Shown in pieces: positions 32,411 through 40,050 of a stretch of DNA of 43,160 nt. The translations under genes were made by a program, and so were the position numbers. How positions within the stretch are numbered: position 1 is the stretch's first letter; each line of letters opens with the position of its first letter. The stretch lies in the NCBI GenBank assembly GCA_002385985.1, contig DGEO01000049.1, forward strand, positions 1 through 43,160. The letters run 5' to 3'. The notes beneath the pieces are model-generated. The model searched no databases, was not told the origin of the DNA, and saw nothing but the letters and a program-made list of their open reading frames with translations. Origin of the DNA: Anaerolineaceae bacterium UBA3924. GTDB lineage: Bacteria > Chloroflexota > Anaerolineae > Anaerolineales > Anaerolineaceae.

Positions 32411-33655
32411 TTAGCGCTCGTTCCAGCAGGGCATCGGGTAGATCGGGGTGGCCTGCTCGATGTCCTTCGGGTAGATGGACACCACCTGGCCGTTCTGGAT
32501 CTGGATCACACCGGAAGCCCCGGCGATGTTGGCGCCGGTCTCATCCCAGGCGGTCGGGCCCCAGAAGATCTGGTGATCGAAGTTGAGCAGGGCTTCGCGC
32601 ACCTTTTCGGTGTCCAGCGTGCCGGCATCTTCGATGGCCAGCTGCAGGATCAGGCCCGCGGCCGCGCCAGCGGCGGAGTGGTAGGACGGGGCATAGCCGA
32701 ACTTCTTCTCGAATTCGACGCCGAACTCCTCAGAGGAGGGGATGACCTCGCCCTTCCAGCCCATGTTGGGCAGCCACCATTCCGCGCCCATGATGTACTC
32801 GGCATCCGGACCCAGTTCCTGCGGGAAGTCGGGGATGGACACACCCACCGAGTAGGTCAGGATCTTCGGGCAGACCTGCAGGTCTTTGGCCTGCTTGGTG
32901 ATCAGCACGGCGTCCTGGTACAGGGTGGAGGCGACCACGATGTCCGGGTTCAGGCCCTTGATGGCCGACAGCATCGTGGAAACGTCGTTCACGTCCTTGG
33001 GGAACTTCTCATAGTAGACCACATCCAGGCCCTTCTCAATCGCCCGGTCGCGCACGCCTTCGGCCACGCTCGTGCCAAAGGGATCGTCACGCACCATGAT
33101 GGCGATGGTCCTGGGGGCCGGGTCGAGCTCGACGGCCATGTCGATGAGCAGCTGCAAGTACTGGGTCGCAGGGGGCAGCACCGAGAAAATGTACTTGTAG
33201 CCCTTGTCGTAGATGGTGGTGGCGTTGGCCAGCGGAGTGATGGTGATGATCTTGTACTTTTCACCGATGGCGGCCGCCGCGGTCTGGATACCGCTGGAGT
33301 ACGGGCCGATCAGGAACTGCACCTTGTCCTCGGTGATCAGCTTCTCGGTCAGCTTCATGCTGGTTTCCGGAGAGGACTGGTCATCGTAGTAAACCACTTC
33401 GACCTTGTACTTCTCACCGCCAACATCAATACCGCCGGCTTCGTTGACCAGGTCCTTCCAGTAGTCGACACCGTCCTTCTCGAACTTACCTTCGCGAGCC
33501 ACCTGGCCGGTCATCGAGATCGCGACGCCGATCTTAATGACCTTTTCGCCCTCACCTTCACCTGAAGCGGGGGCAGCCGGGCCGCCGCCGCAGGCGCTCA
33601 GCAGGAAGCTGAGCAACAGCAGACACGTCATTACTACATAAAGCTTCTTGCCCAT
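32411..33655 (-). CDS. livK: Branched-chain amino acid/amide-type ABC transporter substrate-binding lipoprotein
   Basis: The 414 residues begin with a lipoprotein signal: MGKK, a Leu-rich core, and lipobox LLSAC with Cys22 as the lipid site. A low-complexity Gly/Glu/Pro linker follows, then a periplasmic-binding fold type I of the LivK/AmiC group (IKIGVAISMTGQVA, LIGPYSSGIQ, NPDIVVASTLY). It ends PIYPMPCWNER. It captures the solute and delivers it to LivHM. The ligand could be a branched-chain amino acid, an amide, urea or another small polar molecule; the sequence does not decide. The fold's ligand contacts such as the S-x-T in ISMTG are present. AGGAG lies upstream of the ATG. It is the fifth gene of the cluster, unusually after the permease and ATPase genes, and is followed by a strong terminator. 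Confidence 0.92.
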   Translation of the reverse strand: MGKKLYVVMTCLLLLSFLLSACGGGPAAPASGEGEGEKVIKIGVAISMTGQVAREGKFEKDGVDYWKDLVNEAGGIDVGGEKYKVEVVYYDDQSSPETSMKLTEKLITEDKVQFLIGPYSSGIQTAAAAIGEKYKIITITPLANATTIYDKGYKYIFSVLPPATQYLQLLIDMAVELDPAPRTIAIMVRDDPFGTSVAEGVRDRAIEKGLDVVYYEKFPKDVNDVSTMLSAIKGLNPDIVVASTLYQDAVLITKQAKDLQVCPKILTYSVGVSIPDFPQELGPDAEYIMGAEWWLPNMGWKGEVIPSSEEFGVEFEKKFGYAPSYHSAAGAAAGLILQLAIEDAGTLDTEKVREALLNFDHQIFWGPTAWDETGANIAGASGVIQIQNGQVVSIYPKDIEQATPIYPMPCWNER

Positions 33656-33683
33656 TCGGTTCCTCCTTGAAGGTCTAGATCAT

Positions 33684-33701
33684 CTGCCGTCAGGACGGCA
33701 G
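33684..33701 (-). other. Short hairpin between livF and livK
   Basis: CTGCCGTC and GACGGCAG face each other across two bases in the 59-base spacer. There is no T tract. It may be an mRNA processing or stability element that separates high livK expression from the ATPase genes. Confidence 0.4.
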
Positions 33702-33714
33702 TTGTCCACGCCGA

Positions 33715-34425
33715 TCAGATGCCCAGGTAGGCTTTCTTGATGGCCTCGTCCTCCATCAAGTCCCTGGAATTGCCGGAATGCACCAGGTGGCCGGTCTCCA
33801 GCACGTAGCCGCGTTCCGACATCTGGAAGGCAGCCTGCACGTCCTGTTCGACCAGGAACACGGTCACGCCGTTGTCGTGAATGGTCTGGATGGTTTCCAT
33901 CAGCCTGTCCACCACTACCGGCGCCAGACCGAGGGAAAGCTCGTCGATCATCAGAAGCTTGGGGTTCGACATCAGCCCGCGGGCAATGGCGCACATCTGC
34001 TGCTCGCCGCCCGAAAGCGTGCCTGCCAGCTGCGCCTGCCGCTCCTCCAGGATGGGGAACAGGGCGAAGATTCTCTCCAGGTCCTCCTGGATGGCCTTGA
34101 CGTCACTGCGGGTAAAGGCCCCCATCATCAGGTTCTCGCGGATGGTCAGGCCGGCGAACAGCTGGCGGCCTTCGGGCACCAGGGCGATGCCCTTGCGCAC
34201 GCGCACGTCCGCCGTGGTGTTGGTGATGTCCTCACCGTCAAAAATAATCTGCGAGCCCTTGCGCGGCCTGAGGAGGCCAGAGATATTCTTCAGCAGCGTG
34301 CTCTTGCCCGCGCCGTTGGAACCCACCAGGGCCACCACCTCGCCCTTCCCTACCTCCAGGTTGATGTCCCACAGCGCCTGCACGTCACCATAAGCAAAGT
34401 TGAGGTTTTTTACCTGTAGCAGCAT
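33715..34425 (-). CDS. livF: LIV-type ABC transporter ATP-binding protein LivF
   Basis: This 236-residue ATPase powers import with LivG. Walker A is GSNGAGKST, the Q-loop region reads IALVPEGRQLF as is characteristic of LivF, the signature is LSGGEQQM, Walker B is LLMIDELSLGLAP, and the switch region is FLVEQD (Gln instead of the H-loop His seen in general ABC proteins, usual for LivF). Length is typical. The ATG overlaps the livG stop by one base (TGATG), giving translational coupling. Confidence 0.95.
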   Translation of the reverse strand: MLLQVKNLNFAYGDVQALWDINLEVGKGEVVALVGSNGAGKSTLLKNISGLLRPRKGSQIIFDGEDITNTTADVRVRKGIALVPEGRQLFAGLTIRENLMMGAFTRSDVKAIQEDLERIFALFPILEERQAQLAGTLSGGEQQMCAIARGLMSNPKLLMIDELSLGLAPVVVDRLMETIQTIHDNGVTVFLVEQDVQAAFQMSERGYVLETGHLVHSGNSRDLMEDEAIKKAYLGI

Positions 34426-35189
34426 CAGTGCCCTCCCTGGGCCTGGTTTTTGGCCCCGTACCGGTCACCCAGGTATGCCTTAATCACCTGTTCGTTGTTG
34501 ACAATTTCACTGGGGGTCTGCAGGGCGATGCGCTGCCCGTGATGCAGCACCAGCACCCGGTCGCACAGGCCCATGATGGCCTTCATCACGTGTTCGATGA
34601 CCAGGATGGTCACGCCTGATTCGCGCACCTTGCGGATCAGCTGCATGATGCTCTCCACCTCGGTCGGGTTCAGCCCGGCCATCACCTCGTCCAGCAGCAG
34701 CAGGTCGGGGCGCATGGCCAGCGCGCGCGCCAGCTCGATGCGCTTGCGGTCGGCCAGCGTGACCTCTTCCACGCGCCGGTCGGCGGCCTTTTCCAGGTGG
34801 ACGAACTCGATAATTTCATTCGCGCGCTTCATTGCGCCGGTCACGTCTTCGCGATGATCGGCGCTGCCGTACATGGCGCCCACGGCCACATTCTCGCGCA
34901 CGGTCATGCCCGGGAAGGGCTTGACCACCTGAAACGTGCGCGAGATGCCCTTCTGGGCGATGACGTGCGGCTGCAGCCCGCTGATGCGCTCTCCTTTGAA
35001 GATGATCTGGCCTTTCGAGAGCGGGTAAACGCCGCTGATCAGGTTGAGCAGGGTGGTCTTGCCCGCCCCGTTGGGACCGATCAGCCCCAGGATCTCGCCC
35101 TTGCGGACGTCAAAGTCGACATCCTTGACGGCCGCCAGACCGCCAAAGTATACGGTGACTTCTTTGCCTTCCAGAATGGTTTCGCTCAT
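34425..35189 (-). CDS. livG: LIV-type ABC transporter ATP-binding protein LivG with non-canonical signature
   Basis: The 254 residues carry Walker A GPNGAGKTT, Q-loop KGISRTFQ, Walker B LLLLDEVMAGLNP and switch His in VIEHVMK. It pairs with LivF on the LivHM channel. The ABC signature that normally reads LSxGxxR is TLADRKRIELARAL here, with no Ser-Gly-Gly core. Since the paired LivF has a canonical LSGGE, one of the two composite ATP sites would be altered. I recall this LADRK form from a subset of LivG proteins, so it is probably a lineage trait and not decay. AGAGGT precedes the ATG, 21 bases after livM. Confidence 0.93.
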   Translation of the reverse strand: MSETILEGKEVTVYFGGLAAVKDVDFDVRKGEILGLIGPNGAGKTTLLNLISGVYPLSKGQIIFKGERISGLQPHVIAQKGISRTFQVVKPFPGMTVRENVAVGAMYGSADHREDVTGAMKRANEIIEFVHLEKAADRRVEEVTLADRKRIELARALAMRPDLLLLDEVMAGLNPTEVESIMQLIRKVRESGVTILVIEHVMKAIMGLCDRVLVLHHGQRIALQTPSEIVNNEQVIKAYLGDRYGAKNQAQGGH

Positions 35190-35210
35190 GATTACCTCTA
35201 CCTGCCGGGG

Positions 35211-36230
35211 CTAAATCTTGTTCTGGCGCATCTCGGCCAGAATGCCCTTCAGGCCGATCCGGTTCTGCACGTAGTGCAGGATGCCCTTGGGCACGAAAAT
35301 CACGGTCAGGATCACGATGATGGCCAGGATGCCCATGTGGAGCTCGAGGAAGCGGCCCCAGACCAGCTCAGAGACGATCTCCATAAAGAACGCGCCGATG
35401 ACCGGCCCGAAGACCGTGCCCGCGCCGCCGATCAGCACCATGATCATGAACTTGAGCGAAATCATGATGTCGAACACGTCCGAAGGCTCGACGAAGGAGA
35501 ACCACAGCCCGAAGACCCCGCCCAGCGTGCCGGTCATGAAGGCGCTGATCATCCAGGCCGTCACCTTGAAGCGCGTGGTCGGGATGCCCGAGATGCCCGC
35601 CGCCTGCTCGTCGGCGCGGATGGCCCGCAGGCCAAACCCGAAGCGGCTGCGGCGGATCAGGAAGCTCGCCAGCACGTACAGCGCCGCCAGCCCCAGCATG
35701 ATGTAATAGGCCAGCATGTTGAACATCTGCGGGCTGATGTCGAAGATAGGGAAGGACATGCCCATACCGCCGCCGGTGATCTTCATGTTGGTGACGATCT
35801 CGCGGGTGGCGTCCATCACGCCGATGGTGGCGATGGAGAAGTAGTGCCCGCGCAGCCTCAGCAGCGGCAGGCCCAGCAGCGCGGCGTAGAGCGAGCACAG
35901 CAGCGCTCCGCACAGCACCGCCAGCGGAAGCGGGAAGTTGAACTGACCTACCAGCACACCGGTGGTGTACGCGCCCACGCCAAAGAAGACCACGTTACCG
36001 AAATCGGTGTACCCGGTGTAGCCCATAATAATATTCAGGCTGGAGGCCAGGCCAACGTACATAAAGGCGCTGGTCAGCACGCGGATCCAGTACCCGGTAC
36101 CAATGAAAGGAAACGCAATCGCTCCGAGCAGGAAGACAATGCCCACCGGCAGCCAGATGCGCCGCTGCGCTGACTGGCTGAAGAGGGTCTCCTTGCTCTG
36201 GTTCCACTGTTTCAATAATCTGCTCGCCAT
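35211..36230 (-). CDS. livM: LIV-type ABC transporter permease LivM
   Basis: This 339-residue inner-membrane permease has about nine or ten hydrophobic segments. The family core is visible: ASSLNIIMGYTGYTDFGNVVFFGVGAY near the N terminus, LRLRGHYFSIATIG in the middle, RAIRADEQAAGISGIP in the cytoplasmic coupling loop that contacts the ATPases, and GGAGTVFGPVIGAF near the end. It forms the channel with LivH. The N-terminal 25 residues are hydrophilic and basic, so that end is likely cytoplasmic. It follows livH after 42 bases. Confidence 0.95.
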   Translation of the reverse strand: MASRLLKQWNQSKETLFSQSAQRRIWLPVGIVFLLGAIAFPFIGTGYWIRVLTSAFMYVGLASSLNIIMGYTGYTDFGNVVFFGVGAYTTGVLVGQFNFPLPLAVLCGALLCSLYAALLGLPLLRLRGHYFSIATIGVMDATREIVTNMKITGGGMGMSFPIFDISPQMFNMLAYYIMLGLAALYVLASFLIRRSRFGFGLRAIRADEQAAGISGIPTTRFKVTAWMISAFMTGTLGGVFGLWFSFVEPSDVFDIMISLKFMIMVLIGGAGTVFGPVIGAFFMEIVSELVWGRFLELHMGILAIIVILTVIFVPKGILHYVQNRIGLKGILAEMRQNKI

Positions 36231-36272
36231 GAGATCTTCCTCTCAGTGATGTATCTGTTCAAGCGTTCGGGC

Positions 36273-37133
36273 TTAGAAGAACTTCTTGCCCATCAGGCCC
36301 TGCGGGCGGATGACCAGCACCAGCACCAGGATGGCAAAGGCGATGGCGTTCTGGAAGCTCGGCCCGAAGGCCAGCGCGCCCAGCGTCTCGGCCAGCCCCA
36401 GCACCAGGCCGCCCAGCACCGCGCCGGAGACCGTACCCAGGCCGCCCAGCACCGCGACGGCGAAAGCCCGGCCGATGAAGGGATCACCAAAGGTGGGCGT
36501 AACCACAAAGTTGGTGCTCATCAGAGCGCCTGCCACGCCCGCCAGGCCGCAGCCGATGGCGAAGGTGATGGAGTAAATCCGGCTGATGTTCACGCCCACC
36601 AGCTGCGCGGCGTCCTTATTCTGAGCCGTGGCGCGAATGGCGGTGCCGGTTTTCGTCCGCGAGAGGAATAACTGCAGGAGAATGGCGACAATGATTGCAA
36701 TGACAAACACAATCAGCCGCGAGTAGGGGACGGTGGTCCCGAACAGATTTAACCCCTGCCCGGAGAACGGTGACTGAATTGAGCGGTAGTCACCCTTCCA
36801 GAGTATGTAGGCCGCGTTCACCAGAAACAGGTTGAACCCGTGCGACAGGATCAGGGTCATGTTGGTGCCTGACTTCATGGTCAGGTTGATGACGTACTTC
36901 TGCAGCAGGTAGCCGATGAACAGCGTCACCAGCATGGCGACAGGCACGAACCACAAAGGGTTGACCCCGATATACTGGGACATCCAGTAGGTCGTGTACG
37001 CGCCCAGCATGATCATCGCCCCGTGTGACAGGTTCACGGTGTTCATGACGCCCCACACCAGCGAGAAGCCTACCCCTACAGCGGCGTACATACCACCCAG
37101 CAGCAAACCATTAATGATCGAAGTAAACAACAT
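36273..37133 (-). CDS. livH: LIV-type ABC transporter permease LivH
   Basis: The 286-residue partner of LivM has about eight transmembrane helices. Landmarks are INGLLLGGMYAAVGVGFSLVWGVMNTVNLSHGAMIMLGAY at the N terminus, the coupling loop AIRATAQNKDAAQLVGVN, and AVAVLGGLGTVSGAVLGGL. I use the ATG at 37133, which has a strong AGGAGGAG upstream. The frame stays open for 34 more codons, but those residues are not LivH-like and include basic and aromatic runs. It is the first gene of the transporter operon, with a leader of about 230 bases from the predicted promoter. Confidence 0.95.
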   Translation of the reverse strand: MLFTSIINGLLLGGMYAAVGVGFSLVWGVMNTVNLSHGAMIMLGAYTTYWMSQYIGVNPLWFVPVAMLVTLFIGYLLQKYVINLTMKSGTNMTLILSHGFNLFLVNAAYILWKGDYRSIQSPFSGQGLNLFGTTVPYSRLIVFVIAIIVAILLQLFLSRTKTGTAIRATAQNKDAAQLVGVNISRIYSITFAIGCGLAGVAGALMSTNFVVTPTFGDPFIGRAFAVAVLGGLGTVSGAVLGGLVLGLAETLGALAFGPSFQNAIAFAILVLVLVIRPQGLMGKKFF

Positions 37134-37368
37134 GGGCACTCCTCCTAAATCGGCGAGGTAGAATGTTGGATATTCACTTGTACGGGGGAAGGAAAAAATA
37201 AAGGTACAACGGGCATCTGAGGTGATCCAGTGCAAGAGCCTGCCCGGGCAAGAACCACAGTCCAGGAGTGGCGGCGATGTTCAGCTGTATGCATACGGGA
37301 ACCCGGGTCGAACGTACTTTTCGGGGACCCGCGTTGGGTTGTAGCAAGGCCGTGTGCTTGTTGGCAAT

Positions 37369-37397
37369 ATAATACCGATTTCTTTTCCCGCTGTAAA
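37369..37397 (-). promoter_or_regulatory. Strong sigma70-like promoter of the liv-pyrDK operon
   Basis: TTTACA (37392-37397) and TATTAT (37369-37374) lie exactly 17 bases apart on the minus strand, each one mismatch from consensus. Transcription would begin near 37362. Confidence 0.7.
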
Positions 37398-37406
37398 GTA
37401 CCAGTT

Positions 37407-37426
37407 TTGCAATTATTGCAATTATT
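37407..37426. promoter_or_regulatory. TTGCAAT inverted and direct repeat, operator candidate
   Basis: TTGCAAT-T-ATTGCAA is a perfect inverted repeat (37407-37421). The same region is also a direct repeat of TTGCAATTA with a 9-base period. It sits 10-24 bases upstream of the -35 hexamer, a typical activator position. The regulator is unknown; none is encoded nearby. Confidence 0.5.
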
Positions 37427-37503
37427 CACACACTCTCTCAAAGCGGCTGTGGGAGAGAGTCACTGCCAGTTGGCAGCCTGACAGCGCCAGAGCTGCCCTT
37501 GCT

Positions 37504-37696
37504 CCCATGGGCATAGTCCATGGGGGTGCGCTTCCCTTTCCTCCTGGGATTTTTCTTCCACCCATCCCCCCATACCCCCACCTGCACCCACGAAGTGGGT
37601 GTTCCCGTAGGGGCAAATCTCCGCGCCTTTGGTCCCTGGCCGGGAAGGGGGGTTCACCCCCATGAGGGCAGGTGGGGGATTGGGTCCAATCCCCCA
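37504..37696. repeat. GC-rich palindromic intergenic repeat, copy B
   Basis: The 740 bases between livH and the oxidase gene hold no gene. Inside are CCCATGGG (37504), an inverted GCAGGTGGGGG core (37575-37585, minus orientation), a hairpin ACCCAC-GAA-GTGGGT (37586-37600), a near copy of copy A's 20-base core (37661-37680), and a perfect 11-bp arm pair at 37673-37683 and 37686-37696. The oppositely oriented cores suggest a palindromic or MITE-like element. Confidence 0.55.
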
Positions 37697-37707
37697 CTCC
37701 CCCGCGC

Positions 37708-37736
37708 TTGACGCCAGCCGCAGCCTTTTATATAGT
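37708..37736 (+). promoter_or_regulatory. Sigma70-like promoter of the FAD oxidase gene
   Basis: TTGACG (37708-37713) and TATAGT (37731-37736) are 17 bases apart, each one mismatch from consensus. It begins 12 bases after repeat copy B and leaves a leader of about 130 bases. Confidence 0.65.
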
Positions 37737-37873
37737 CATGTGACGCGGCGGCACATCGTGCCGGGTTTCCCACCACCGCACCGGCAGCCCGCATTACCGC
37801 CGTCCCATGCCCGTCCCGGCTGCTCCATCCTCGCGCCCGCCCTGGCGCCGCTCTTGATGTATGAGGAGGTACT

Positions 37874-39289
37874 ATGTATCCGGATGCGAGCAAAAACGGA
37901 TTGAATATCCTGAGTGAAAGCGACATCGCCCGCCTGCGGTCCGAGTTCGCCGGTCAGGTGATTCCCCCCGGCGACCCGGCCTACGACGCCGGGCGGGTGC
38001 TGTTCTACGGCGGCTTCGAAAACCGCCGCCCCGCCGTGATCATCCGCGCCGCCAGCGACCAGGACGTCGCCCGCGCCGTCTCCCTGGCCCGCGAGACCGG
38101 CCTGCCGCTGGCCGTGCGCAGCGGAGGCCACAGCCCGGCCGGGCTGAGCCTGATCGACGGCGGCATCCTGCTGGACCTGAAGGGCCTGAACAACCTGCAC
38201 ATCGACCCCGAGGGCCGCACCGCCTGGGCCGAATCCGGGCTGACCACGGGCGAGTACACCAGCGCCGCGGCGGAGTACGGCCTGGCGACCGGCTTCGGCG
38301 ACACCGGCACGGTGGGCATCGGCGGCCTTACCCTGGGCGGCGGGGTCGGCTATCTGGTGCGCAAGTACGGGCTGACCATCGACAACCTGCTGGCGGCCGA
38401 TCTGGTCACCGCGGACGGCCAGCTGCTGCGCGTCGACTCCGGGAACCACCCGGACCTGTTCTGGGCCATCCGCGGCGGGGGCGGCAACTTCGGCGTGGTC
38501 ACCCGCTTCCTCTTCCGCCTGCAGGAGGTGCCCTCCATGCTGGGCGGCCTGCTGGTGCTGCCGGCGACGGCGGAAACCCTCGCGGGGTTCGTCGACGCGG
38601 CCAGTTCCGCCCCCGAGGAGCTGTCCACCATCGCCAACGTAATGGTCGCCCCGCCCATGCCCTTCCTGCCGCCTGAGCTGACCGGCCAGCTGGTGATCCT
38701 GGGCATCCTGGCCTATGCCGGGCCGGTGGAGGAAGGCGAAAAAGCGCTGGCCCCCTTCCGCGCCCTGGCCAAACCCCTGGCGGACATGGTTCGCCCCATC
38801 CGCTATACGGACCTGTTCATGCCCGAGGAGGGTGATTACCACCCCGCCGCCGCCAGCCGCAACCTGTACGTCGACCGCATCGGCCGGGAGGAGGCTGAGC
38901 GGATCATCAACAACTTGCAGGCCTCGGACGCGCCCTTCCGCGTAGCCCAGGTGCGCGTGCTGGGCGGGGCCGCGGCCCGCGTCCCGGTGGAGGCCACCGC
39001 CTACCCCCACCGCCAGGCGCCCATCATGGTCAACCTGGCCGCCTTCTACAACGGGCCGGAGGAGCGCGCCGCCCGCGAGGCCTGGGTGGAGGACTTCGCC
39101 AGAAGCCTGAACCAGGGCTATCTGGGCTCCTACGTCAACTTCCTGGGGATCGAAGGCGAAGGCCGGGCGCAGGTGGCCTACCCCGGCCCCACCTGGGACC
39201 GGCTGGTAGCGGTCAAGCGGCGCTACGACCCGGAGAACCTGTTCCGCGGAAACCACAACGTCCCGCCCGACGGCGCCGGGCCGGCTTAG
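37874..39289 (+). CDS. FAD-binding oxidoreductase, BBE/6-hydroxynicotine oxidase type
   Basis: This 471-residue flavoprotein has the PCMH-type FAD domain. LAVRSGGHS carries His86, the expected 8-alpha covalent FAD attachment site. TVGIGGLTLGGGVGYL and AIRGGGGNFGVVT complete the FAD fold, and the BBE C-terminal motif reads LFRGNHNVPP. The position that holds the second covalent Cys in bicovalent enzymes reads GDTGTVG, so attachment should be single. Such enzymes oxidise sugars, amines or aromatic alcohols with O2 and release H2O2. A superoxide dismutase gene lies nearby, though there is no evidence of a functional link. GAGGAGG precedes the ATG, and a strong terminator follows. The substrate is unknown. 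Confidence 0.9.
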   Translation: MYPDASKNGLNILSESDIARLRSEFAGQVIPPGDPAYDAGRVLFYGGFENRRPAVIIRAASDQDVARAVSLARETGLPLAVRSGGHSPAGLSLIDGGILLDLKGLNNLHIDPEGRTAWAESGLTTGEYTSAAAEYGLATGFGDTGTVGIGGLTLGGGVGYLVRKYGLTIDNLLAADLVTADGQLLRVDSGNHPDLFWAIRGGGGNFGVVTRFLFRLQEVPSMLGGLLVLPATAETLAGFVDAASSAPEELSTIANVMVAPPMPFLPPELTGQLVILGILAYAGPVEEGEKALAPFRALAKPLADMVRPIRYTDLFMPEEGDYHPAAASRNLYVDRIGREEAERIINNLQASDAPFRVAQVRVLGGAAARVPVEATAYPHRQAPIMVNLAAFYNGPEERAAREAWVEDFARSLNQGYLGSYVNFLGIEGEGRAQVAYPGPTWDRLVAVKRRYDPENLFRGNHNVPPDGAGPA

Positions 39290-39305
39290 CGGAAACGGAT
39301 CCGCT

Positions 39306-39361
39306 AAAAGACAAAATACCCGCCCGGAAGCGAGCAGTTCTGCCTCCGGGCGGGGTCTTTT
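39306..39361. terminator. Bidirectional intrinsic terminator
   Basis: CCCGCCCGGA (39319-39328) pairs perfectly with TCCGGGCGGG (39345-39354). Outside it AAAAGAC and GTCTTTT give a T-rich tail in both directions. It serves the convergent FAD oxidase and DinB-like genes. Confidence 0.88.
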
Positions 39362-39362
39362 G

Positions 39363-39869
39363 CTATTTCTGCGCCCGCACCCGTTCGATCATCTGCCGGA
39401 CCAGCCCCAGGTGAAAGGCCGCGTGCGGGATCAGGGCCAGCATCCCGTTGAGCCAGACCTCGTCCAGCGCCTGCACCCGGGGGATGGCCTCACACAGGTC
39501 CTCGTACTCGCGGCGCAGCTCGCCGCGCAGCCGGTCCCACCCGGCCTCGTCTACCTCCACCACGGTCCAGCTGGCCCGCCAGTCGGGCGAGTACTCGCCC
39601 CCGCGCAGCGTATTGTTGACGTTGGCCAGGCTCCAGCGCAGGTGCTCGACGTTGGAGGCGATGGTCGTGCCGGGCTTTCCGCTGCCGTCCATCGAGACGG
39701 AAGCCTCCGCCGCCGTCACTCCTTTGATTGTGCCCAGGATGCCCGCGTCGGGCTCGTTGTCGATGAACCAGGTCGCCCCCGGGTCGGGCGGACCGGGGTA
39801 GGCCTCTTCCAGCAGGGTGAGCAGGGACTGCAGCAGATCCGGCAGAGGCAGCATGGCGGATTCAGTCAT
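39363..39869 (-). CDS. DinB-like four-helix metal-binding protein
   Basis: This 168-residue protein has the DinB/YfiT-like helical bundle pattern. The likely metal ligands are His in SNVEHLRWSL and the pair of His in LIPHAAFHLGLVRQ, a match to the usual HxxYHxGQ-type third motif. DinB homologues include DNA-damage-inducible proteins of unknown activity and thiol-dependent transferases (bacillithiol or mycothiol linked). Which applies here cannot be told. AAGGAG lies seven bases before the ATG. Confidence 0.8.
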   Translation of the reverse strand: MTESAMLPLPDLLQSLLTLLEEAYPGPPDPGATWFIDNEPDAGILGTIKGVTAAEASVSMDGSGKPGTTIASNVEHLRWSLANVNNTLRGGEYSPDWRASWTVVEVDEAGWDRLRGELRREYEDLCEAIPRVQALDEVWLNGMLALIPHAAFHLGLVRQMIERVRAQK

Positions 39870-39966
39870 GGTCGGCTCCTTTTTTTCAGGTCGGGTCCGT
39901 CCCGATGGCGGGCCGGTTCGCTCAGAACGATAATCACAGTATCAATTATGCCCGGGATTAAAGCAG

Positions 39967-39991
39967 AAAACGCGCCTCTGCGGCGCGTTTT
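39967..39991 (-). terminator. Terminator of the superoxide dismutase gene
   Basis: AAAACGCGCC and GGCGCGTTTT enclose a five-base loop. The symmetric A/T ends give a T tail in both directions. It lies 60 bases after the dismutase stop on the minus strand. Confidence 0.8.
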
Positions 39992-40050
39992 CCGTCCAAC
40001 CGGGTAGAAACAGTCGTCGAACCTTAAGGAGGAGAAACAATCAATAAGGA

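Noticed and set aside
37145..37441. Short minus-strand open frame in the livH leader as a possible branched-chain amino acid leader peptide
   Set aside because: It starts upstream of the predicted promoter, and the part within the leader has no run of Leu, Ile or Val codons and no clear terminator-antiterminator pair after it.
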